The notes: generated from the letters alone by a model not told the origin. A stretch of DNA of 12,861 nt from JAWLCA01 sp050485905 (GCA_050485905.1 JBJHCH010000109.1:1-12861); one strand, 5' to 3'. Numbered from the stretch's first letter, positions 1 to 10,592 are shown. Made by a program: numbers and translations.

Positions 1-216
1 GGCGTCGGACGCATACCACGCCTCGGCAGCCGCCCGGTCGGGAAACTCGATCACCACATGGCGCGGTGGCCCCGCGCCCTCCACCTGGGTCATCGGCCCG
101 CCCTTGACCAGAAACTTCCCGCCGGCCGTTTCGGCCAGCGCGACGGTCTGGCTGGCATACTTCTGATATTCCTCGGGATCGGTCACTTCGATCCGGGCGA
201 TGATATAGGCGGACAT
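1..216 (-). CDS. DUF1330 family protein (C-terminus cut by window edge)
   Basis: The first 72 codons of a small protein begin at ATG 216 and run off the left edge. The N-terminus reads MSAYIIARIEVTDPEEYQKY, followed by a GGKFLVKGG segment and HVVIEFPDRAAAEAWYASDA. This is the pattern of DUF1330: a ferredoxin-like alpha/beta barrel monomer of roughly 95 residues, so about a quarter is missing. No enzymatic function is established for the family and I assign none. The protein has no signal peptide or membrane segment. Only three bases separate the alaS stop codon from this start, and a strong GGAGG lies seven bases upstream inside the alaS coding sequence. It is therefore almost certainly co-transcribed and translationally coupled with alaS. 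Any role related to alanyl-tRNA synthesis is speculation. Family assignment is confident; function is unknown. Confidence 0.85.
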   Translation of the reverse strand, partial: MSAYIIARIEVTDPEEYQKYASQTVALAETAGGKFLVKGGPMTQVEGAGPPRHVVIEFPDRAAAEAWYASDA

Positions 217-219
217 GGT

Positions 220-2880
<2,661 letters not shown>

Positions 2881-2888
2881 GGGCGCGG

Positions 2889-2893
2889 CCTTC
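2889..2893 (-). promoter_or_regulatory. Ribosome-binding site selecting the alaS start
   Basis: GAAGG on the minus strand, eight bases before ATG 2880. It overlaps the TTG at 2893-2895 that would give a five-residue longer protein. That overlap favours the ATG as the real start. Confidence 0.6.
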
Positions 2894-2901
2894 AAAGGGA
2901 A

Positions 2902-2937
2902 ACAGGCCCATCGTTTACCGACGCCCGCGGGGCCTGT
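2902..2937 (-). repeat. Inverted repeat in the alaS leader
   Basis: Perfect 8-base arms ACAGGCCC (2930-2937 read on the minus strand) and GGGCCTGT (2902-2909), separated by 20 bases. The second arm ends 21 bases before the alaS ATG. The arms bracket the region of the proposed alaS promoter. This could be an operator or an mRNA leader hairpin. There is no U-run after it, so it is not a terminator. Confidence 0.55.
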
Positions 2938-2940
2938 CCA
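2912..2940 (-). promoter_or_regulatory. Candidate sigma-70 promoter of alaS
   Basis: On the minus strand, TGGACA (2935-2940, five of six to TTGACA) is followed after 17 bases by TAAACG (2912-2917, about three of six to TATAAT). Transcription would start near 2905, giving a leader of about 25 bases. The upstream recA terminator makes a separate promoter likely, but the -10 match is weak. Confidence 0.35.
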
Positions 2941-2961
2941 CCGCCCCGCAATCGGCGGCCC

Positions 2962-2995
2962 GAACGAAGAAGGGCCGGCGTGATGCCGGCCCCTT
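2962..2995 (-). terminator. Rho-independent terminator of recA
   Basis: About twenty bases after the recA stop codon, the minus strand has a perfect 8-bp GC stem, GGGCCGGC paired with GCCGGCCC (2985-2992 with 2972-2979), around the 5-base loop ATCAC. AAGG/CCTT pairing can extend it past one bulged G. The tail TTCTTCGTTC is moderately U-rich. Strong stem and good placement make this a likely terminator separating recA from alaS. Confidence 0.8.
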
Positions 2996-3014
2996 GGCTG
3001 CGTGTTCGGCCCGC

Positions 3015-4094
<1,080 letters not shown>

Positions 4095-4102
4095 GTTCGG
4101 GT

Positions 4103-4107
4103 TCCTT
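4103..4107 (-). promoter_or_regulatory. Ribosome-binding site selecting the recA start
   Basis: AAGGA on the minus strand, eight bases before ATG 4094. It supports the internal methionine over the first start in the open frame at 4133. Confidence 0.7.
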
Positions 4108-4143
4108 ATTCCACAGCCATCAAGGGGGGGCAATCGTGCCTTT

Positions 4144-4158
4144 GTTCACGTCATGTTC
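4144..4158 (-). promoter_or_regulatory. LexA-binding SOS box of recA
   Basis: The minus strand reads GAACATGACGTGAAC, an exact GAAC-N7-GAAC. This is the direct-repeat LexA operator known from Rhodobacter and other alphaproteobacteria, unlike the E. coli CTGT-N8-ACAG palindrome. It lies 49 bases before the recA start codon and seven bases after the proposed -10. Bound LexA would therefore cover the transcription start. Confidence 0.88.
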
Positions 4159-4165
4159 GCATTTC

Positions 4166-4194
4166 TTCGTAGGGGTAAAATGAGAACATATCAA
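4166..4194 (-). promoter_or_regulatory. Candidate recA promoter
   Basis: On the minus strand, TTGATA (4189-4194, five of six to TTGACA) is followed after exactly 17 bases by TACGAA (4166-4171, a weaker -10). The start point would fall near 4159, at the edge of the SOS box. Another TTGACG lies at 4204-4209 but has no -10 at normal spacing. Confidence 0.5.
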
Positions 4195-4232
4195 CCGGAA
4201 TTTCGTCAAATCCGAGCTTTCGGCAAAGATGA

Positions 4233-4247
4233 TTAACGCGCAGTTTA
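4233..4247 (-). promoter_or_regulatory. CtrA-like box upstream of recA (one mismatch)
   Basis: The plus strand reads TTAACGCGCAGTTTA, which is TTAA-N7-TTTA and one base off the CtrA consensus TTAA-N7-TTAA. It lies in the 180-base gap between cckA and recA, about 40 bases upstream of the proposed recA -35. The low GC of this spacer raises the odds of a chance match, so it is tentative. Confidence 0.3.
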
Positions 4248-4274
4248 CGATACGCGCGCTCCTCGGCGCCGCGT

Positions 4275-6674
4275 CTAGCGCATCTGGGCATTCACCGTGG
4301 CGGCCAGTTCGCCCAGCGAGAACGGCTTTGGCAGGAAGACGGAGTTCGGGATGCGCGCCTGCGCCTCGGACATGTTGTCCTCGGCATAGCCCGACATGAA
4401 GATCACCCGAACCTCGGGGCGCGTCTTGATCGCCTCGCGCACCCAGGTCGGGCCGTCCATGCCGGGCATGATCACGTCCGTTACGAAGACATCGACCTGC
4501 AGGGCCGGATCTTCCAGCGTGGCCAATGCCTCCTCGGCATTCTCGGCCTCCAGCACCGTGTAGCCCTTCAGCCGCAGGGCACGAACGGCAAAGGCGCGCA
4601 CCGGCGCTTCGTCCTCGACCAGCAGAACCACGCCCTCGCCGCCACGGGTCGCGGTGCCGCTCTCGGCGCCCGGCGCGTCGGTGGAAGGGGCCGCCGCGGG
4701 AGCGGAGGTGACAGCGGCCACCTCGCCGATATCCGGGTTGGCCTTCCGCGCCTGCGGTTTCTCCACGACCAGCGGCTGAAGAAGCGCGGGGAAGTACAGT
4801 GTGAAGGTCGTGCCCTCGCCCGGCGTGCTGTCCACGAAGACATAGCCGCCCGACTGTTTCACGATCCCATAGACCGTCGAAAGACCCAGCCCCGTGCCCT
4901 CGCCCGACCGCTTGGTGGTGAAGAACGGCTCGAAGATCTTGTCCCGCCGGTCGGGCGGAATGCCGACGCCGGTATCCTGCACCTGAACCATGACGTAGTC
5001 GCCGGGCGGAACCGTCGCGCGGTCGCGCGTCTGGGTCTTCTTCAGCTTCAGATTGCCCGTCTCGATCCGGATCTCGCCGCCCTCTGGCATCGCGTCGCGG
5101 GCGTTCACCACCAGGTTCATGATGACCTGTTCCAACTGCCGCCGGTCGGCGCGGATCGGGTGCAGTTCGGGATCGTTGGAGAACGAAAGCGTCACCCGCT
5201 CTCCCACCAGCCGGTTCAGCAGATGGGTAAGGTCCGACAGCGAATCGCGCAGATCCACCGCCTCTGGCATCAGGGTCTGCTTGCGCGAGAATGCAAGAAG
5301 CTGACGCACCAGCGCAGCGGCGCGGTTGGCGTTCTGGTGGATCTGCATCAGGTCAGCATAGTCGCCATCGCCCGTATCGTGGCGCAGCAGCAGCAGATCG
5401 CAATGGCCCGATATGGCGGTCAGCAGGTTATTGAAATCATGCGCCACCCCGCCCGCAAGCTGCCCGATCGCTTGCATCTTCTGGCTCTGGACGAACTTGG
5501 CCTCCAGCGCCTTCAACTCGGTCGCGTCGATCAGCACCGCCACCAGCCGCGGGCGCCCATATTCGACCACCCGGCGCAGGATGATCTGCACATACACCTC
5601 GCGGTCTTCCCGCCGCACGCGGGCCACTTCGGGCCGGTTCACTATGCGCCCCGACAGCCCATCGGCCAGCCAGTCGGCGACGGGTCGGCCCAACCCGTCC
5701 ACCAGATCCGAAAACAGCGTGCCCTCCGGCAGCGGCTGCCCGGAATCCACGGTCAGCAACTCTCGCGCCAAACGGTTGGCATTGCCGATCTCGCCATCGC
5801 CGCCCAGCAACAGCAGCGCCACCGGTATCTCCTCGAACGCAGCCGGATCGGCCGCCGGGCGCAGATGCGCGGGCGCCGTGGGCATCAGGTAGATCTCGCG
5901 CCGGCCGCCATCGGCCTCGATCTCGGATACCAGCACCCGCCGGCGCCCCTCGGCAGCCGCGATCTCCATTTCCTCGCCCGGCCGCAATGGCATGTCGATG
6001 AAGACGCGGTCGAGCGTCGCCACGCTCCGCCCCAGCAGGCGCCGCAGGGCGTCGTTCATGAACAGCACCGTGCCGCTGCGGCTGGCGACCATCATCGGCA
6101 AGGACAGGCCATCCGCCCCGCGCGCGGCGACCAGCGGATCGGACAGCTCCTCCAGCCGCCACAGGCACCCCCCGGCCTTCAGGCGATGGGCCGTCAGCCG
6201 GGCGTGGCCGCGCCGGGTCAGCACATCCTCGCGCGCCGCCCCGGACGCCAGCGCATCCTCGCGCATCCGGGCCAGCACCGCGGCGGGTTCGGCGAACAGA
6301 TCGCCCAGGGCGTCGGTCAGCGCCGCGCCGTCGCCCCCGCCGAACCGCTGTCGCGCGGCGGCGTTGCGGTAGCTGATCGCCCCCCTTGCATCGGTGGAAA
6401 ACGCAGGTGCCGGATCGCGGCCGACCAGTTCCTCAAGCCGGTTCTCGGCCAGTTGCGCGCTGCGGCGCCTTGCGGCCCAGTCGGCCGTGCCAAGGGCTGA
6501 CAGCGCCATCAGCGTTCCGCCGACCGCGAGCAGGACCATGCGGATCAGGGACTCGCCCACGATCGCCCCGGCCAGCAGGAACAGGCACGCCGCCAGCACC
6601 AGCGCGATCCCTTCGGACCGTTGCAGCGACACCCGTTGCGCAAGCGGGCGCAGCGACGCAGTTGCATCCGACAT
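4275..6674 (-). CDS. cckA: Cell-cycle hybrid histidine kinase CckA
   Basis: A 799-residue membrane-bound hybrid kinase. In alphaproteobacteria CckA passes phosphate through ChpT to CtrA (and CpdR). In Rhodobacterales this pathway governs motility, gene transfer agent production and related traits. The N-terminus has two membrane segments (about residues 24-41 and 45-62). PAS-like sensory regions follow (about 80-390). The HisKA box is QLAGGVAHDFNNLLTAISGH, with phospho-acceptor His412. The ATP-binding domain has N520/N524, DTGVG (567-571) and GEGTGLGLS (591-599). An Ala/Pro/Ser linker leads to a receiver domain with acidic pocket EDE (687-689), phospho-acceptor Asp733 (VTDVIMPG) and Lys783. 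The frame is open to a TTG ten codons upstream, but ATG 6674 with GGGGGA seven bases before it gives the expected MSDATASLRP start. A consensus CtrA box lies 45 bases upstream. Order and length fit CckA well. Confidence 0.95.
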   Translation of the reverse strand: MSDATASLRPLAQRVSLQRSEGIALVLAACLFLLAGAIVGESLIRMVLLAVGGTLMALSALGTADWAARRRSAQLAENRLEELVGRDPAPAFSTDARGAISYRNAAARQRFGGGDGAALTDALGDLFAEPAAVLARMREDALASGAAREDVLTRRGHARLTAHRLKAGGCLWRLEELSDPLVAARGADGLSLPMMVASRSGTVLFMNDALRRLLGRSVATLDRVFIDMPLRPGEEMEIAAAEGRRRVLVSEIEADGGRREIYLMPTAPAHLRPAADPAAFEEIPVALLLLGGDGEIGNANRLARELLTVDSGQPLPEGTLFSDLVDGLGRPVADWLADGLSGRIVNRPEVARVRREDREVYVQIILRRVVEYGRPRLVAVLIDATELKALEAKFVQSQKMQAIGQLAGGVAHDFNNLLTAISGHCDLLLLRHDTGDGDYADLMQIHQNANRAAALVRQLLAFSRKQTLMPEAVDLRDSLSDLTHLLNRLVGERVTLSFSNDPELHPIRADRRQLEQVIMNLVVNARDAMPEGGEIRIETGNLKLKKTQTRDRATVPPGDYVMVQVQDTGVGIPPDRRDKIFEPFFTTKRSGEGTGLGLSTVYGIVKQSGGYVFVDSTPGEGTTFTLYFPALLQPLVVEKPQARKANPDIGEVAAVTSAPAAAPSTDAPGAESGTATRGGEGVVLLVEDEAPVRAFAVRALRLKGYTVLEAENAEEALATLEDPALQVDVFVTDVIMPGMDGPTWVREAIKTRPEVRVIFMSGYAEDNMSEAQARIPNSVFLPKPFSLGELAATVNAQMR

Positions 6675-6719
6675 GATCTGATCCCCCGCCGACCTCGCGG
6701 CCAATAGGACCGAAAATCA

Positions 6720-6734
6720 TTAACCTTGTGTTAA
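6720..6734 (-). promoter_or_regulatory. CtrA-binding box upstream of cckA
   Basis: The minus strand reads TTAACACAAGGTTAA, an exact TTAA-N7-TTAA, the full CtrA recognition pattern known from Caulobacter and Rhodobacterales. It lies 45 bases before the cckA ATG and overlaps the last codon and TAA stop of rsmB. Such an AT-rich motif is rare by chance in this GC-rich sequence. Its position suggests that the response regulator controls the kinase that activates it. Confidence 0.6.
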
Positions 6735-7915
6735 GGATGATTGCCGGGGCCGTCGCGGCTCAGGATCGCAAGGTAGAAGCCGTCGCCCGCCGGCCCCGGC
6801 AGGAAACGCCGCTCCCGCTCCAGCCGCCAGCCGTTCATTCGCGCAAGGAAGGCATCGATCCGCGCCCGGTTCTCCACCGTGAGGATCGAGCAGGTGACAT
6901 AGGCCAGCCGCCCCTCTGCCCCGACCAGCGGCGCGGTCTGGTCCAGGATCGCATCCTGCGTCGCCGTCAGCGCCGCCAGCGCCTCGGGCGTCAGCCGCCA
7001 TTTCGCCTCGGGGCTGCGCCGCCAGCTGCCGGAACCGGAACAGGGCACGTCCAGCAGCACCAGATCGAACGGCGCCGCCGCGCGGGCCTGTTCGTCCGTC
7101 ACCAGCCTGACCGCAATGCCCGCCCGATCCGCCCGCGCCGGCAGGTCGCGCAGCCGCGCGGGGTCGGCGTCATGGGCCAGGACCTCCACCCGCGCCCGCG
7201 CCGCCATCGCCAGCGTCTTGCCGCCACCACCCGCGCAATAATCCAGCACCCGCATCCCGTCGCCCAGCGGCAGGTCCAGCACCACCGCCTGCGATGCCGC
7301 GTCCTGCATCTCGACCAGCCCCTCCAGATATGGCCGGGAGTTCTGGATTTTCCGCGCGTTCCCCGTCACTTCCAGCGCGGTCTTCACACCCGGAACCGGC
7401 CGCGTTTCGATCCCCTCGCCGGCCAGCAGGTCGGCCACGCCGTCCGGTTTCGCGCGCGAAACATTGACCCGCAGGAACACCGGCGCGCGCGACTGCAGCG
7501 CCGCCATCACGCGCTCGAAATCGCCCCCCAGACTGTCCCTCAGCGCCGGTTCCAGCCAGTCCGGGCAATCCGCCGCCTCGGCCGGGGTCATCGCGCGGGG
7601 AACATGGGTGCGCTCCGCCTCGCTCAACACCGCAGGCGCATGGCCCTCTCCGGTGAAGATCGCCGCCGCATCATCCCCCGCCAGCCGCAGCGCGCCCAGC
7701 ATCAGCCCGCGCCCGGTCTCGGCCCCGCCCAGCACCGCCAGCGACCGCCGCCGCCGCATCGCGTCGAACACCAGATCGCGGATCGCCGCCCGGTCGCCCG
7801 ACCCGGCAAACCGGCTGCCCCGCGCCCAGGTGGTCAGCACCCGCTCCACCGGCTCGCCCGCCAGCGCGCGGTCCAGTATCCCGATTGCTGCTGCAACACG
7901 GGCCGCCGGCGTCAT
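6731..7915 (-). CDS. rsmB: RsmB/NOP-family RNA (cytosine-5) methyltransferase
   Basis: A 394-residue SAM-dependent methyltransferase of the RsmB/NOP2 family. E. coli RsmB methylates C967 of 16S rRNA. The SAM-binding motif I is DYCAGGGGKT (225-234). Motif IV DVPCSGSG holds Cys292, which helps release product. Motif VI YVTCSIL holds Cys342, the nucleophile that attacks cytosine C6. The N-terminal 140 residues correspond to the RNA-binding region but are only weakly recognisable as NusB-like. The protein is slightly shorter than E. coli RsmB (about 429). ATG 7915 has GAGGTG five bases before it. It starts 37 bases after the MBL-hydrolase gene, with which it is probably co-transcribed, and its stop codon lies in the CtrA box of cckA. 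The family is certain; the exact rRNA target is inferred, so the symbol is by best fit. Confidence 0.85.
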   Translation of the reverse strand: MTPAARVAAAIGILDRALAGEPVERVLTTWARGSRFAGSGDRAAIRDLVFDAMRRRRSLAVLGGAETGRGLMLGALRLAGDDAAAIFTGEGHAPAVLSEAERTHVPRAMTPAEAADCPDWLEPALRDSLGGDFERVMAALQSRAPVFLRVNVSRAKPDGVADLLAGEGIETRPVPGVKTALEVTGNARKIQNSRPYLEGLVEMQDAASQAVVLDLPLGDGMRVLDYCAGGGGKTLAMAARARVEVLAHDADPARLRDLPARADRAGIAVRLVTDEQARAAAPFDLVLLDVPCSGSGSWRRSPEAKWRLTPEALAALTATQDAILDQTAPLVGAEGRLAYVTCSILTVENRARIDAFLARMNGWRLERERRFLPGPAGDGFYLAILSRDGPGNHP

Positions 7916-7952
7916 GCCCGCACCTCACTGCGCGCGGCGGCGGACTGCCCGG

Positions 7953-8786
7953 TCACTCCTGCACAAGCTCGTAGCCCGATCCCGCCCGCTTCAGCCGGGC
8001 AAAGGCCGGCTGCAGCAGATGGCCGCCGGTGAACAGCGCAGCCTCGGACGCCAGCCGGTCCAGCAGCTTCTTTCGGGTCTCGCGCGCGGCATCCAGATCC
8101 ATGTCGAACCCGATCCCGACCTCCGGGTCGGGGATCTGCACCGCCGGGGCATGGACGATGTCGCCGACATGGATCAGCACCGCGCCCGCCGATTCCAGCC
8201 GCCAGCCGCAATGGCCCGGCGTATGGCCGGGCAGCGGCAGCATGGTCATCCCCGGCGCGATCTCGGCCTCGCCCTGCAGCGGCACGATCCGGTCGCCATA
8301 GGCCGCCAGCACCGCCTTGGCGAGTTGCTGCCAGGCGGTCACATTCTCGTCTGCCCCGGCAAAATTGCCGTCCTCCATCCAGAACCGCCGCTCGTCGCGC
8401 ATCACCGCCAGTTCGGCATTCGGAAACACCGCCGCCCCGTCTGCGGTGATCAGCCCGGCAATGTGGTCGGGGTGCAGATGGGTGACGAAAATCCGGTCCA
8501 CGTCCTTCGGCGCCACGCGAATCTCTCCCAATCCGGCCTGCAGGTGCCCGGCGGTCGGCCCCATCAACTCACGCGGGCCGGCATCGACAAGGATCGTCCG
8601 GCCGCCGGTGCGGATCAGCACCGCGTTGAAGTTGGTGCGGATCTCGCTCTCGCCCGCCTTGTCCAGCAGGTCCTTCAGATGTGCGGGGTCGGTGCCGGGG
8701 AACAGCGCCTCGGGAAAGGCAAATGTGCCATCCGTCAGCACCGTCACCTCGGCTGCGCCGATCTTTCGTGTCGTGGTGTGTGTCAT
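7953..8786 (-). CDS. MBL-fold metallo-hydrolase, OPHC2/methyl parathion hydrolase-like
   Basis: A 277-residue metallo-beta-lactamase-fold enzyme with a complete two-metal site: HLHPDH (H103, H105, D107, H108), H188 in PGHTPGH, bridging D209 in HVGDI, and H256 in TGGH. The MGPTAGHL segment after DAGPREL, FPNAELAVMRDERRFW, QIPDPEVGIGFDMD with DAARETRKKL, and the C-terminal GYELVQE follow the layout of the OPHC2/methyl parathion hydrolase branch. Unlike secreted members it has no signal peptide, so it should act in the cytoplasm. Natural substrates in this branch are mostly unknown; lactones or other esters are plausible, but I do not assign one. ATG 8786 has GGAGG six bases before it. It lies between the ALDH7 gene (67 bases upstream) and rsmB (37 bases downstream), spacing that allows one transcript. 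Confidence 0.85.
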   Translation of the reverse strand: MTHTTTRKIGAAEVTVLTDGTFAFPEALFPGTDPAHLKDLLDKAGESEIRTNFNAVLIRTGGRTILVDAGPRELMGPTAGHLQAGLGEIRVAPKDVDRIFVTHLHPDHIAGLITADGAAVFPNAELAVMRDERRFWMEDGNFAGADENVTAWQQLAKAVLAAYGDRIVPLQGEAEIAPGMTMLPLPGHTPGHCGWRLESAGAVLIHVGDIVHAPAVQIPDPEVGIGFDMDLDAARETRKKLLDRLASEAALFTGGHLLQPAFARLKRAGSGYELVQE

Positions 8787-8853
8787 GCTGCGCCTCCCTC
8801 TCTTTGCCTTGAAGTTACGGCATGTTGCGGGGCGGCGCAGCCCTTTTCGGCGC

Positions 8854-10347
8854 TCAGATGTCGAACTTCACGCCCTGCGCCAGCGGCAGCGCGGCGGAAT
8901 AGTTCACCGTTGCGGTCTGCCGCCGCATGTAGCCCTTCCACGCATCCGACCCGCTTTCGCGCCCGCCGCCCGTCTCCTTCTCGCCGCCAAAGGCCCCGCC
9001 GATCTCGGCGCCCGACGGGCCGATGTTCACATTGGCGATGCCGCAATCCGACCCCACCGACGACAGGAAGGTTTCCGCCTCGCGCACGTTCAGCGTGAAG
9101 ATGCAGGATGACAGGCCCTGCGGCACGTCGTTCTGCATGGCGATGGCCTGATCCAGATCGTCATAGCCCATGACATACAGGATCGGGGCAAAGGTTTCCT
9201 CGCGCACGATCTCGGTCTGGCCCGGCATCTCCACGATGGCGGGGGTGACATAGGCCCCCTCGCCCACGCCCTCGGCCGCCTTTCCGCCATGCACCGTGCC
9301 GCCATCGGCCCGCGCCCGGTCCAGCGCCGCCATCATCCGGTCGCGCGCCGCGCCGTCGATCAGCGGGCCGACCAGCGTGCCCGCTTCGCGCGGGTCGCCC
9401 ACCGGCAGGCTGGCATAGGCTTTCGCCAGCCGCGCCACCAGATCGGCGCGGATGCTTTCGTGCACGATCAGCCGCCGCAGGCTGGTGCAGCGTTGCCCCG
9501 CGGTGCCCACGGCGGAAAACACCGTCGCCCGCACCACCATGTCCAGATCGGCCGAGGGCGCGACGATCATCGCATTGTTGCCGCCCAGTTCCAGGATGCA
9601 GCGGCCAAAGCGTTCGGCCACCTTTGGCCCCACGGCGCGGCCCATCCGCGTCGATCCGGTAGCGGACACAATCGCCACATCCGGGCTTTCCACCAGCGCC
9701 GCGCCGACCTCGGCCCCGCCGATCACCAGTTGCGCCAGCCCCTCGGGCGCATCGCCGAACCGCGCCAGCGCGCGCTCCATCACCTTCATCGTCGCCATCG
9801 CGGTCAGCGGGGTCTTTTCCGACGGTTTCCAGATCACCGGATCGCCGCAGACCAGCGCCAGCGCCGCGTTCCACGACCAGACCGCGACGGGAAAGTTGAA
9901 GGCGGTGATGACCGCGCAGGGACCCATCGGGTGCCACAGTTCGCGCATCGCATGGCCGGGGCGCTCGCTGGCGATGGTCAACCCGTAAAGCTGGCGCGAC
10001 AGGCCCACCGCGAAATCGCAGATGTCGATCATCTCCTGCACTTCGCCCAAGCCTTCGGACGTGATTTTGCCCGCCTCCAGCGTGACCACCGCGCCCAGCG
10101 CCTCCTTGGCCGCGCGCAGTTCCTCGCCCAGCAGCCGCACCAATTCGCCCCGGCGCGGTGCGGGCACCTGCCGCCAGGCGCGAAACGCCTCCTGCGACTT
10201 GGCGATCACGCGGCCCATCTCGTCGGCCCGCGTCTCGGCCACCCGCGCCACCTCGGCCCCGTCGATGGGCGAGCGGACGGGCAGCGTGCCCCCGGTCAGT
10301 TCGGCATCGCTCAGCCCGGCGGCGGCGAGTATGTCTGCAGCGGTCAT
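8854..10347 (-). CDS. ALDH7 (antiquitin-type) aldehyde dehydrogenase, probable aminoadipate semialdehyde dehydrogenase
   Basis: A 497-residue NAD(P)-dependent aldehyde dehydrogenase. Catalytic residues are Cys287 (GTAGQRCTS), Glu253 (ELGGNNAM), Asn151 (FNFPVAVWSWN), Lys174 (WKPSEKTPL) and Glu384 (REETFAP). The signatures ELGGNNA, GEVQEMIDICDFAVGLSR, GGAFGGEKETGGGRESGSDA and WKGYMRRQTATVNYS mark the ALDH7/antiquitin subgroup. Members oxidise alpha-aminoadipate semialdehyde (in equilibrium with piperideine-6-carboxylate) to alpha-aminoadipate in lysine and pipecolate breakdown. The Arg just before the catalytic Cys, used by ALDH7 for substrate binding, is present. The frame is open 38 codons upstream, but that part is low-complexity and not family-like. 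MTAADILAAAGL at ATG 10347, with AAGGA six bases before it, is the start. The nearby gcdH supports a lysine role. A betaine-type or other aldehyde substrate is less likely. The symbols amaB/pcd are used for such enzymes; I leave it unnamed. Confidence 0.88.
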   Translation of the reverse strand: MTAADILAAAGLSDAELTGGTLPVRSPIDGAEVARVAETRADEMGRVIAKSQEAFRAWRQVPAPRRGELVRLLGEELRAAKEALGAVVTLEAGKITSEGLGEVQEMIDICDFAVGLSRQLYGLTIASERPGHAMRELWHPMGPCAVITAFNFPVAVWSWNAALALVCGDPVIWKPSEKTPLTAMATMKVMERALARFGDAPEGLAQLVIGGAEVGAALVESPDVAIVSATGSTRMGRAVGPKVAERFGRCILELGGNNAMIVAPSADLDMVVRATVFSAVGTAGQRCTSLRRLIVHESIRADLVARLAKAYASLPVGDPREAGTLVGPLIDGAARDRMMAALDRARADGGTVHGGKAAEGVGEGAYVTPAIVEMPGQTEIVREETFAPILYVMGYDDLDQAIAMQNDVPQGLSSCIFTLNVREAETFLSSVGSDCGIANVNIGPSGAEIGGAFGGEKETGGGRESGSDAWKGYMRRQTATVNYSAALPLAQGVKFDI

Positions 10348-10353
10348 GGATCG

Positions 10354-10358
10354 TCCTT
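10354..10358 (-). promoter_or_regulatory. Ribosome-binding site selecting the ALDH7 start
   Basis: AAGGA on the minus strand, six bases before ATG 10347. It argues against the 38-residue longer open frame that begins at 10461. Confidence 0.65.
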
Positions 10359-10516
10359 TCCTCTCGTCGTGGCGCGTCCCCTGCCGATCCATCGGACGGG
10401 ACGGTCGCCACCCCCTTTTTCGTTCCCCCGCCTTCTGGCCCATCGCGCCGGAAACCGCCACCTCATTCGGCCCGCGCGGGGCGGTTCGCGCATCCGGTCG
10501 GATCGGGCCGAAATGG

Positions 10517-10548
10517 CCTGAACCCCGCCCGAAAGGGTGAAGTTCAGG
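10517..10548 (-). repeat. Imperfect hairpin upstream of the ALDH7 gene
   Basis: Arms CCTGAAC (10517-10523) and GTTCAGG (10542-10548) enclose an inner CCC-GAAA-GGG stem-loop (10528-10537). On the minus strand a T6 run comes before the hairpin, not after it, so it is not a terminator for gcdH. It could be a leader structure or an operator. Confidence 0.35.
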
Positions 10549-10592
10549 TTAACAAAAAACGGGGATTCTTTTCATATCAGGCACTTGAGATT

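Noticed and set aside
4095..4104. Second pair of GTTC motifs just before the recA start
   Set aside because: The spacing is two bases, not the seven needed for an SOS box.
4237..4258. Possible cckA terminator, CGCGC/GCGCG arms with a 12-base loop
   Set aside because: A five-base stem with a large loop and no clear U-run is too weak to call.
5160..6500. A 446-codon plus-strand open frame opposite cckA
   Set aside because: Antisense shadow of the same kind. CckA domains on the minus strand are unmistakable.
8830..8847. GGGC hairpin followed by TTTT on the plus strand, like a terminator
   Set aside because: The stem is only four base pairs and no plus-strand gene precedes it. In the minus direction, that of the real genes, it lacks a U-run.
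6728..9098. Plus-strand open frames of 434 and 544 codons opposite rsmB and the MBL gene
   Set aside because: They overlap each other and two well-supported minus-strand genes, have low-complexity translations and show no recognisable domain.
10348..10461. A 38-residue N-terminal extension of the ALDH7 enzyme
   Set aside because: The extension is basic, low-complexity and not family-like. The internal ATG at 10347 has a good ribosome-binding site and gives the normal length.
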